Below are positions 1 through 5,409 of a stretch of 5,409 bases of DNA, in pieces. The number at the start of each line of letters is the position of its first letter. Positions within the stretch are counted from its first letter, which is position 1. The notes beneath the pieces were generated by a model that did not search any database, was not told where the DNA came from, and saw only the letters and a list, made by a program, of their open reading frames with translations. Source of the DNA: JAFIHK01 sp041441455. GTDB lineage: Bacteria; Bacteroidota; Bacteroidia; Bacteroidales; UBA932. The stretch is from assembly GCA_041441455.1 (NCBI GenBank), contig JASDTB010000010.1, forward strand, positions 1-5,409. The letters are read 5' to 3'. The position numbers and the translations under genes are program-made.

Positions 1-827
1 CTTTTGGAATTGCTCAAATCGGGAAAGCATTTAGAAATGAAATTGTTGCGAGACAATTTATTTTCAGAATGCGTGAATTTGAACAAATGGAGATGCAGTT
101 TTTTGTTCGACCAGGAGAGGAGATGAAATGGTATGAACACTGGAAAGAGACAAGGTTAAAATGGCATAAAGCACTTGGATTAGGTGACAACAAATATCGT
201 TTCCACAATCATGAAAAGTTGGCTCACTATGCAAATGCAGCAGCAGATATTGAGTTTGAATTTCCATTTGGATTCAAGGAACTTGAGGGAATCCACTCGA
301 GAACTGATTTCGACTTAGGATCTCACCAAAAATTCTCTGGTAGAAAAATTCAATATTTCGATCCTGAAACAAATGAAAGTTATGTTCCATACGTAGTAGA
401 GACATCAATTGGATTAGATAGAACTTTCCTTGCTGTTTATTCATCTGCGTATTGCGAAGAGAAATTAGAGAATGGCGAAGAGAGAGTTGTATTAAGACTT
501 CCAGAAATATTGGCTCCGATTAAACTAGCTGTACTACCATTAATTAAAAAAGATGGTCTTCCTGAGAAAGCTAGAGAGATAATGAATGATTTCAAGTTTG
601 ACATCGCATGTCAATACGACGAAAAAGATAGTATTGGAAAGAGATATCGCAGACAAGATGCAATTGGAACACCATTCTGCGTTACAGTAGACCACCAATC
701 ACTAGAAGACAATTGTGTTACAATAAGATATCGTGACACAATGAAACAAGAGAGAGTTCCAATAGCTGACCTCAAATCGATCATTTACGAAAAGGTAAGC
801 TTAAGAAAAGTATTAGAAAAAATCTAA
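1..827 (+). CDS. glyQS: Glycyl-tRNA synthetase, single-chain class II type (3' part, 5' end outside window)
   Basis: Cytoplasmic enzyme that charges tRNA-Gly with glycine using ATP. The reading frame is open from base 3 (codons FGIAQIGKAFRNE) to TAA at 825-827, so about 274 C-terminal residues are visible. The ATG at 69 is internal, because recognisable family sequence lies upstream of it. Class II motif 2 (FRNE, bases 30-41, continuing through REFEQMEMQFF) and motif 3 (ETSIGLDR, ending at base 422) are present. From about base 501 the C-terminal anticodon-binding domain follows (LAPIKLAVLPL), with the typical GKRYRRQDAIGTP stretch near its end. The motifs match the alpha2 homodimeric GlyRS, usually around 500 residues, rather than the alpha2beta2 GlyQ/GlyS pair, so about half the protein is missing at the window edge. 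The gene looks intact to its stop. The next gene starts 12 nt downstream on the same strand. Confidence 0.96.
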   Translation, partial: FGIAQIGKAFRNEIVARQFIFRMREFEQMEMQFFVRPGEEMKWYEHWKETRLKWHKALGLGDNKYRFHNHEKLAHYANAAADIEFEFPFGFKELEGIHSRTDFDLGSHQKFSGRKIQYFDPETNESYVPYVVETSIGLDRTFLAVYSSAYCEEKLENGEERVVLRLPEILAPIKLAVLPLIKKDGLPEKAREIMNDFKFDIACQYDEKDSIGKRYRRQDAIGTPFCVTVDHQSLEDNCVTIRYRDTMKQERVPIADLKSIIYEKVSLRKVLEKI

Positions 828-839
828 AAACATAAAACT

Positions 840-1814
840 ATGAGTCTGTCAGTAAATTATATGGGATTAAAGCTGAACAATCCCGTGATGGCGGCAAGTT
901 CGGGCTTGACAACGCAAAAAGATAAAGTGTTATCTTTTGCCAGAGCAGGAGTAGGAGCAATAGTTCTAAAATCATTGTTTGAGGAACAGATCTCAAATGA
1001 GGCACTGTTTCTTGAAGAGCAATCGATGAATTATCCCGAATCATCGGACTATTTACATTTCTATCTCAAACAAAATTCTCTGGATAAATATCTCCAATTA
1101 GTAAACGATACCAAAGCATTAGTAAATGTACCAGTTATTGCAAGTATCAATTGCTATAGCTTAGGAGAGTGGACAGACTTTGCAAAAAAGATAGAAGCTG
1201 CAGGAGCTGACGGACTTGAGCTAAATCTTTATACGCTCCCTCTCGATATCCACAAAAAGAGCGAAGAGATAGAATCTCAGTACCTTAATGTAGTAAAGAG
1301 AGTATCTTCATCAGTAAAGATTCCAGTAGCCGTAAAAATTGCAAATAACTTTACCAATTTACCTGGCTTTACAGAGAATCTAAAAGCGTATGGAGCTAAG
1401 GGTGTTGTTATGTTTAACAGACTGTACACACCAGATATTGATATTAGCAACCTTAGATTAATACCATCTGATGCCTTTTCACATTCAGAAGAGTATGTTA
1501 AAGAGCTAAGATGGATGGCAATTATTTCGTCTTTAGTAAACAATATTGATCTTTCTGCTAGTACAGGCATTCACAATGGAACTACAGCAATCAAGCAGAT
1601 ATTAGCTGGAGCAAAAACAGTTCAGATGTGTACTGCCTTATACAAAGAGGGTGCTGATGTAATAGTTCACGCATTAGAAGATATTCAGCTATTTATGGAT
1701 AAACAGGGTTTAAACTCTGTAGATGAGTTCAGAGGAAAGTTAAATTATAAAAATATACAGAACCCAGATAAATTTGAAAGGGTTCAATTTATGAAAAACT
1801 TCGGCTCTAAATAA
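840..1814 (+). CDS. Dihydroorotate dehydrogenase-like flavoprotein, probably not a true PyrD
   Basis: A 324-residue cytosolic TIM-barrel protein related to class 1 dihydroorotate dehydrogenases. The FMN-site framework is visible: NPVMAASSG (14-22), VLKS with K44, VAVK with K166, FNR with N193, STGIHNG (241-247), and AGAKTVQMCTALYKEG (256-271), which resembles the phosphate-binding end. The DHOD signature NLSCPN reads NLYTLP here (129-134), so the catalytic Cys is Thr132 and the second Asn is Pro134. The substrate-loop MGLPN segment reads MNYPE (63-67). From memory, such DHOD-like proteins are described as binding FMN but lacking some catalytic residues. I therefore infer that it does not make orotate, and its substrate is unknown. 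There is no membrane segment or signal peptide. The start ATG lies 12 nt after the glyQS stop with no Shine-Dalgarno, so co-transcription is likely. A terminator follows directly. Confidence 0.88.
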   Translation: MSLSVNYMGLKLNNPVMAASSGLTTQKDKVLSFARAGVGAIVLKSLFEEQISNEALFLEEQSMNYPESSDYLHFYLKQNSLDKYLQLVNDTKALVNVPVIASINCYSLGEWTDFAKKIEAAGADGLELNLYTLPLDIHKKSEEIESQYLNVVKRVSSSVKIPVAVKIANNFTNLPGFTENLKAYGAKGVVMFNRLYTPDIDISNLRLIPSDAFSHSEEYVKELRWMAIISSLVNNIDLSASTGIHNGTTAIKQILAGAKTVQMCTALYKEGADVIVHALEDIQLFMDKQGLNSVDEFRGKLNYKNIQNPDKFERVQFMKNFGSK

Positions 1815-1816
1815 CG

Positions 1817-1847
1817 AAAAAGGGGGATTCAATGTCCCCCTTTTTTT
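1817..1847. terminator. Bidirectional intrinsic terminator between the DHOD-like gene and asnA
   Basis: GGGGGA (1822-1827) pairs with TCCCCC (1835-1840) around a 7-nt loop. The stem is flanked by five A on the left (1817-1821) and seven T on the right (1841-1847). It therefore works as a stem plus U-tract on either strand: the plus transcript ends 3 nt after the DHOD-like stop codon, and the minus transcript ends asnA. The asnA stop codon (1846-1848) overlaps the T-run, so the two convergent genes share the element with almost no spacer. Confidence 0.92.
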
Positions 1848-2883
1848 ACATAAGCTCTATTCCGTTTTTCTTGCAATCGTCTATTATTTCTTGCGTCCAA
1901 ACGCTACACTGGATTTCTCCAATATGACATTTACGAAGTAGAAACATGCATAATCTGGATTGGCCGATACCTCCCCCAATTGTGAATGGAAGTTTTCCTT
2001 CGAGTAAAAGTCTATGAAAATAAAGACTCTTTTTCTCTTCTTGGCATCTCAATTTTAGCTGTCTATTCAGAGCTCCGATATCTACCCTTATTCCCATACT
2101 GGAAATTTCGAAAGAGCTCTCTAAAACTGGATTCCAAAGTAGAAGATCTCCATTTAATCCAAAGTATCCATCATCGTTTATAGTGCTCCAATCGTCGTAG
2201 TCAGCAGCTCTTCCATCATGCGACTTACCATCAGAAAGTTCGTGGCCTATTCCTATCACAAACACAGCTTTATGCTTTTTAGTGATCTCATTCTCTCTCT
2301 CTTTTGGGCTTAGATCAGGGTACATTTTAAGCAGCTCTTCGGAGTGAATAAAATAGATTTTTTCTGGTAAAAACGGTTTAATTTGAGGATATTCTACATA
2401 AATTCTGTTTTCTGTAACTCTAATTGCTTCATAGATTCTCCTGACTGTTGCTTTTAAAAAGTCAAGGTTTCTATCTCCCTCATCAATTACCTTTTCCCAG
2501 TCCCATTGGTCAACATAAATAGAATGAATATTATCCATTACCTCATCTGGCCTGATTGCATTCATATCTGTATAAATACCTCTCCCAGGCTCTGTTCCCA
2601 TCTCCCACAATTTAAGCCTTTTCCATTTAGCTAAAGAGTGCACCACCTCCGCCGGATTCTCATTCATGTCTTTTACCGGAAATGTAACAGGTCTTTCAAT
2701 CCCATTCAAATCATCATTTAACCCTGTTCCCTTCATAACAATCATAGGAGCAGTAACTCTCAATAGTACTAATTGAGCAGATAAGTTGGTCTGAAACATG
2801 TCCTTTACCAACTTTATTCCCTTTTGTGTGTTTTCTATGTTATACAAAATATTTGTATAACCTTCCGGTACGTAAACTGACAT
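1846..2883 (-). CDS. asnA: Aspartate-ammonia ligase (asparagine synthetase A)
   Basis: Cytosolic enzyme that makes asparagine from aspartate, ammonia and ATP (giving AMP and pyrophosphate), without a glutamine-using domain. It is a class II aaRS-like fold related to AspRS/AsnRS catalytic cores. The 345-residue product carries long stretches like E. coli AsnA (330 residues): VHSLAKWKR (81-89), YTDMNAIRPDE (104-114), SIYVDQWDWE (121-130), ADYDDWST (227-234), GLNGD (242-246), SSMGIRVD (261-268), and the motif-3-like GGGIGQSR (303-310). The extra length is about 12 residues at the N terminus plus small insertions. The ATG at 2883 is the only sensible start: the upstream codons hold no ATG, GTG or TTG before an in-frame stop at 2914-2916. 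There is no Shine-Dalgarno. It stands alone, convergent with the DHOD-like gene and divergent from the histidine kinase. Confidence 0.97.
   Translation of the reverse strand: MSVYVPEGYTNILYNIENTQKGIKLVKDMFQTNLSAQLVLLRVTAPMIVMKGTGLNDDLNGIERPVTFPVKDMNENPAEVVHSLAKWKRLKLWEMGTEPGRGIYTDMNAIRPDEVMDNIHSIYVDQWDWEKVIDEGDRNLDFLKATVRRIYEAIRVTENRIYVEYPQIKPFLPEKIYFIHSEELLKMYPDLSPKERENEITKKHKAVFVIGIGHELSDGKSHDGRAADYDDWSTINDDGYFGLNGDLLLWNPVLESSFEISSMGIRVDIGALNRQLKLRCQEEKKSLYFHRLLLEGKLPFTIGGGIGQSRLCMFLLRKCHIGEIQCSVWTQEIIDDCKKNGIELM
2823..2855 (+). promoter_or_regulatory. Possible promoter for the histidine kinase gene
   Basis: TTTG at 2823-2826 is followed after 21 nt by AATATTTG at 2848-2855, one mismatch from the Bacteroidota -7 consensus TAnnTTTG. 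Spacing is within the usual 19-21 nt. It would lie inside the asnA coding region and give a leader of about 70 nt before the kinase ATG at 2934. The 50-nt gap itself holds no better plus-strand match; TACATTTT at 2889-2896 has no TTTG at the right distance. This is weak evidence in A/T-rich sequence. Confidence 0.25.
2840..2860. repeat. Perfect 9-bp-arm palindrome inside the 5' end of asnA
   Basis: TTATACAAA (2840-2848) and TTTGTATAA (2852-2860) are perfect inverted copies separated by ATA. It lies over asnA codons 9-15 (YTNILYN). On the plus strand it overlaps the possible -7 element of the kinase promoter. The shape and size suit a dimeric repressor site, but A/T-rich DNA produces such palindromes by chance fairly often, so function is only a possibility. 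Confidence 0.4.
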
Positions 2884-2905
2884 AATATTACATTTTAGAT
2901 TCGCC

Positions 2906-2913
2906 CAAATATA
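2906..2913 (-). promoter_or_regulatory. Likely asnA promoter (-7 element)
   Basis: The minus strand reads TATATTTG, a full match to the Bacteroidota -7 consensus TAnnTTTG, in the gap between asnA and the kinase gene. Transcription would start near 2900, giving a short leader of about 15-20 nt before the asnA ATG. The -33 element is poor: the nearest candidate is TTTC at 2936-2939, 22 nt away. The 10-bp self-complementary ATATTAATAT (2911-2920) overlaps its upstream edge. Confidence 0.5.
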
Positions 2914-2933
2914 TTAATATTTAGAAATTTTGT

Positions 2934-5234
2934 ATGAAAAGTGAAAATTTCTTGAAAAAGCTTGAGGGACTAAATGAAACAAGCATCTATGTACTTACCG
3001 ACAAATTTGGTAGTATATTAGATATCAATGATATGATGTCTGAAAAGACCGGTTACGATAACTCAGTATTTTTTAATAAAAATATTAAAAGTATTTTTCC
3101 TGAAGAGTATAGCTTCAAGATTGATGATGTTTTAAAAGAAATAGTATCAAAAGGGGAGATAGTTTTTTCAATTCCGCTGATTGATAATATGTTAAGATAT
3201 TTGCCAATAGAAGCTTACTCATCTATTGTTGACATTGAAAACAAAAAATATATACTTCACAAGATCTACAACTTACCCAGAGAAAGATTTTTTGAAGCAT
3301 TTGATCTAAGCAATTCGATGATGTCAATTTCAACGATTGAAAAGGGAAAGTATATTGATGTAAACCAAAGATTTTTAGAAGAACTTGATTATGAGAAAGA
3401 AGAGGTTGTTGGATTTTCGTCAAGGGAGGTTGGATTCATTGGATTTGAATACAATCGGGCAGAATTTATAAAAAAATTAAAAAGAGGTGCTTTAGATAAT
3501 TATCAGGTATCATTAACTAAAAAAGATAAGAGTCAGATAACATGTATTTGCAAATCGGCTATTATAAAACTTAGTGGTATTGAATACCTTTTCTTTTCGG
3601 CTACAAATATTACAAATCAGATTGAGACACTAAGAAGATCAGAATATCTGTTTAATCAGCAGAAAGTTCTATCAGATGTAACTCAATTATTGGGATCTGG
3701 ATACAATTTGTCTGCATCATTAAATTCAATTCTAAAGATTGTAGGAGAGCATACAGGTGTAAGCAGAGTCTATATTTTTGAGAATGACAGCAGTAATCAG
3801 ATTACTAGCAATACATACGAATGGTGTAATGAGTTTATAACACCACAAATTGAACTTTTGCAGAACACTCCTTACGAAATCATTCCTTCTTGGAAAGAGT
3901 TATTACTTAATAATGGATTTATTTTTTCGGAAAATATTTCTGAGCTTCCCCAAGATATCAGAGATGTTTTGGAACCTCAAGAGATAAAATCGATACTTAT
4001 TTATCCTATTACTGTTGAGGGTAATTTTTATGGTTTTATTGGCTTTGATGAGTGCAAAAGAAACAAAATCTGGGAAAAGGAGGAGTTAGCTTTGTTAAAA
4101 ACAGTGTCGAATGTGTTGTCAAATTCTTTCGAAAGGCGAGAATACCTTGAGAGGCTAAAAAGTAGCGAAATTCGACTAAAAATGGCAATAGAGAGTGCAA
4201 ATGAGGCTCTTTGGGATTGGAATTTCCAGTCAGGAGAGCTCTATTTGAACGAAAATTGGTATAAAATGTCTGGTTATACATCTGAAGAACTCTCTGGACT
4301 ATCCAATTTATGGTATAGATTTATAGATAAAGAAGATCTTCCTAATGTGATAGATAATTGGAATAGACACATTTCGGGGGAGACTGAGTTTTATGAACAG
4401 ATTAACAGAATTGTGACAAAAGAGGGGAGTAAAAAGTGGGTGATAACAAAGGGAATGGTAGTAAAAAGGGATAAAGATGGTAACCCTTTGAGGGCAGTCG
4501 GTATTCAGGCAGACATTACTGAGCAAAAGGAGAGAGAAGAGGAGCTAAGAAAGCTTGTTGCAACAAGGGACATGTATTTCTCAATTATTGCACATGACTT
4601 AAGAGGACCAATTGGATCCTTTGCCGGTCTTACAGAGATGATGAATACATCTTTATTAGATAAAGAGTCGGAGAAAGAGATTATCTCTGAACTAGCGAAA
4701 TTGTCAAAGTCAACTTTTGAGTTATTGGAGAATCTGTTAATTTGGGCAAGAAGCCAACGTGGAGACGTTGCACTAAATCTTACTCAAATTAACTTAAGTA
4801 CATTAGTAGAAATTGTTTTATCTCCGCTTAAGACTCTTGCTCAACAAAAGAACATTTTATTAATCAATGAAGTTAAAGATGGTACAACAGTTTTTGCTGA
4901 TAGTGAGGCTCTTTCTTTGATTATTAGAAATATTGTCTCTAACTCTATAAAGTTCACAAAATCGGGAGGTCGAGTATTAGTGTCGTCAAAAAAACGTGAC
5001 AGCTTAATGGAGATATCAATTATTGATAATGGAATAGGAATGCCAAAAGAGGTAGCTGATCGACTTTTTACATCAGATGGTTATCAGACTCGCAGAGGAA
5101 CAGACAATGAGAAAGGATCAGGTCTTGGGTTGATGATGAGTAGTGAATTTGTGAAGAGGATGGGAGGGGAGATAAAGGTGGAAAGTATAGAAAATATTGG
5201 GACAAGGGTCTTTTTTACTGTTCCTGTAAAATAA
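2934..5234 (+). CDS. Soluble multi-sensor histidine kinase (PAS-PAS-GAF-PAS-HisKA-HATPase)
   Basis: A 766-residue two-component sensor kinase that should autophosphorylate a histidine and pass the phosphate to a response regulator. Domains in order: a divergent PAS (about 10-112), a second PAS (about 118-228), GAF (about 245-400), a typical PAS/PAC (about 412-530, with ALWDWN at 425-430 and QADITE at 525-530), HisKA (about 540-610) with the phospho-acceptor His554 in IIAHDLRGPI, then HATPase_c with N box N666/N670, G1 box DNGIGM (698-703) and G2 box GSGLGL (728-733). Charged helical linkers (about 228-250, 400-415, 528-548) look like signalling coiled coils. No signal peptide or hydrophobic membrane segment is seen, so it should sense cytoplasmic or diffusible cues. 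The catalytic residues appear complete. There is no receiver domain and no adjacent regulator. The ATG at 2934 is fixed by an in-frame TAG at 2922-2924; there is no Shine-Dalgarno. The ligand of each sensor domain cannot be read from sequence. Confidence 0.93.
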   Translation: MKSENFLKKLEGLNETSIYVLTDKFGSILDINDMMSEKTGYDNSVFFNKNIKSIFPEEYSFKIDDVLKEIVSKGEIVFSIPLIDNMLRYLPIEAYSSIVDIENKKYILHKIYNLPRERFFEAFDLSNSMMSISTIEKGKYIDVNQRFLEELDYEKEEVVGFSSREVGFIGFEYNRAEFIKKLKRGALDNYQVSLTKKDKSQITCICKSAIIKLSGIEYLFFSATNITNQIETLRRSEYLFNQQKVLSDVTQLLGSGYNLSASLNSILKIVGEHTGVSRVYIFENDSSNQITSNTYEWCNEFITPQIELLQNTPYEIIPSWKELLLNNGFIFSENISELPQDIRDVLEPQEIKSILIYPITVEGNFYGFIGFDECKRNKIWEKEELALLKTVSNVLSNSFERREYLERLKSSEIRLKMAIESANEALWDWNFQSGELYLNENWYKMSGYTSEELSGLSNLWYRFIDKEDLPNVIDNWNRHISGETEFYEQINRIVTKEGSKKWVITKGMVVKRDKDGNPLRAVGIQADITEQKEREEELRKLVATRDMYFSIIAHDLRGPIGSFAGLTEMMNTSLLDKESEKEIISELAKLSKSTFELLENLLIWARSQRGDVALNLTQINLSTLVEIVLSPLKTLAQQKNILLINEVKDGTTVFADSEALSLIIRNIVSNSIKFTKSGGRVLVSSKKRDSLMEISIIDNGIGMPKEVADRLFTSDGYQTRRGTDNEKGSGLGLMMSSEFVKRMGGEIKVESIENIGTRVFFTVPVK

Positions 5235-5266
5235 AAAAGAGAGGGTTTTTCAACTCTCTCTTTTTT
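5233..5266. terminator. Bidirectional intrinsic terminator between the kinase gene and tRNA-Pro
   Basis: GAGAGGGTT (5239-5247) pairs with AACTCTCTC (5252-5260 plus one G-U pair) around a 4-nt loop. It is extended by six A (5233-5238) facing six T (5261-5266). It begins inside the kinase stop codon and ends 1 nt from the tRNA 3' end. It can therefore end the plus-strand kinase transcript and, read on the minus strand, form nearly the whole 3' trailer of the pre-tRNA. Confidence 0.9.
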
Positions 5267-5267
5267 G

Positions 5268-5341
5268 TCGGGGTACTCCGACTCGAACGGAGGACCCCCT
5301 GCTCCCAAAGCAGGTGCGCTAGCCAACTGCGCCACACCCCG
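5268..5341 (-). tRNA. tRNA-Pro (anticodon UGG)
   Basis: The minus strand folds into a full 74-nt cloverleaf including the discriminator base. The acceptor stem is CGGGGTG/TACCCCG (last pair G-U), the D stem GCGC/GCGC with loop AGTTGGCTA, the anticodon stem CCTGC/GCAGG with loop TTTGGGA, the variable loop GGGTC, and the T stem CTCCG/CGGAG with loop TTCGAGT. The anticodon TGG (plus positions 5305-5307) reads proline CCN codons. The C1-G72 pair, A73 and G37 are usual for bacterial tRNA-Pro. The CCA end is not encoded (ACAA follows), so CCA-adding enzyme must supply it. The gene is convergent with the kinase gene. Confidence 0.97.
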
Positions 5342-5368
5342 ATTTTTTTGTTTTCCCGAATGGGAGTG

Positions 5369-5399
5369 CAAAGATAAAAAGGAAAATTTAAAGTGCAAA
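5369..5399 (-). promoter_or_regulatory. Promoter of tRNA-Pro, Bacteroidota -33/-7 type
   Basis: On the minus strand TTTG (plus 5396-5399) is followed after exactly 19 nt by TATCTTTG (plus 5369-5376). Both match the Bacteroidota primary-sigma consensus TTTG - 19 to 21 nt - TAnnTTTG. The start site should be near 5362-5364, giving a leader of about 22 nt before the tRNA. That leader begins close to a short stem, TCCC/GGGA (5354-5357 with 5362-5365). Confidence 0.85.
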
Positions 5400-5409
5400 A
5401 AAAAATGAG

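Noticed and set aside
69..71. ATG as the start of the first gene
   Set aside because: Class II motif 2 begins upstream in the same open frame (FRNE at 30-41), so the gene runs in from outside the window.
1277..1570. 97-codon minus-strand open frame within the DHOD-like gene
   Set aside because: Antisense shadow of a well-supported coding sequence; its product shows no recognisable motif.
2911..2920. ATATTAATAT self-complementary stretch in the asnA-kinase gap as a separate operator
   Set aside because: The symmetry does not extend beyond 10 bp, and such A/T palindromes are common by chance.
4036..4526. Two minus-strand open frames (81 and 72 codons) inside the kinase gene
   Set aside because: Antisense to the GAF/PAS coding region, with Phe/Leu/His-rich products typical of reverse translation of A/T-rich genes.
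5084..5398. 104-codon minus-strand open frame containing a GVAQLASAPALGAGG-like stretch
   Set aside because: That stretch is a translated tRNA-Pro gene, a familiar artefact. The rest is antisense to the kinase end and crosses both the terminator and the tRNA promoter.
5405..5409. ATG at the right edge as the start of another gene
   Set aside because: Only five bases are visible and they follow an A-rich run; there is nothing to support a coding start.
1..5409. Mobile elements, CRISPR repeats, phage or defence genes
   Set aside because: No transposase-like product, terminal inverted repeats, regularly spaced direct repeats or integrase were found. The tRNA 3' end shows no duplicated attachment site within the window.

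Overview
The window comes from a low-GC (roughly one-third GC) member of the Bacteroidota, most likely Bacteroidales-like. Four things point there. The glycyl-tRNA synthetase is the single-chain (alpha2) type. None of the three visible start codons has a Shine-Dalgarno sequence, and the starts sit behind A/T-rich leaders instead. The best promoters match the Bacteroidota primary-sigma pattern (TTTG, 19-21 nt, TAnnTTTG). The tRNA gene does not encode its CCA end. This placement is inferred from gene content and signals, not from a database search.

Layout, left to right. The 3' part of glyQS (1-827, +) is followed after 12 nt by a dihydroorotate-dehydrogenase-like flavoprotein (840-1814, +), probably in the same transcript. 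A symmetric hairpin (1817-1847) ends that unit and also ends the convergent gene asnA (1846-2883, -), an ammonia-dependent asparagine synthetase. A 50-nt A/T-rich gap separates asnA from a divergent 766-residue soluble sensor histidine kinase (2934-5234, +) with a PAS-PAS-GAF-PAS-HisKA-HATPase layout. A second symmetric hairpin (5233-5266) ends the kinase gene and the convergent tRNA-Pro(UGG) gene (5268-5341, -). The tRNA has a near-ideal Bacteroidota promoter at 5369-5399. No gene-free stretch exceeds 300 nt.

How the genes relate: glyQS, asnA and tRNA-Pro are translation or amino-acid-supply genes, and the DHOD-like protein is of unknown function. The kinase has no response regulator in view, so its pathway cannot be read from this window. 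The layout is mostly ordinary core chromosome. I see no mobile element, CRISPR array, defence cassette or other clearly new system. The points most worth a second look are the flavoprotein that keeps the DHOD fold and FMN-site residues but has lost the catalytic residues, the orphan multi-sensor kinase, and a perfect 9-bp-arm palindrome inside the start of asnA that overlaps a possible promoter for the kinase.
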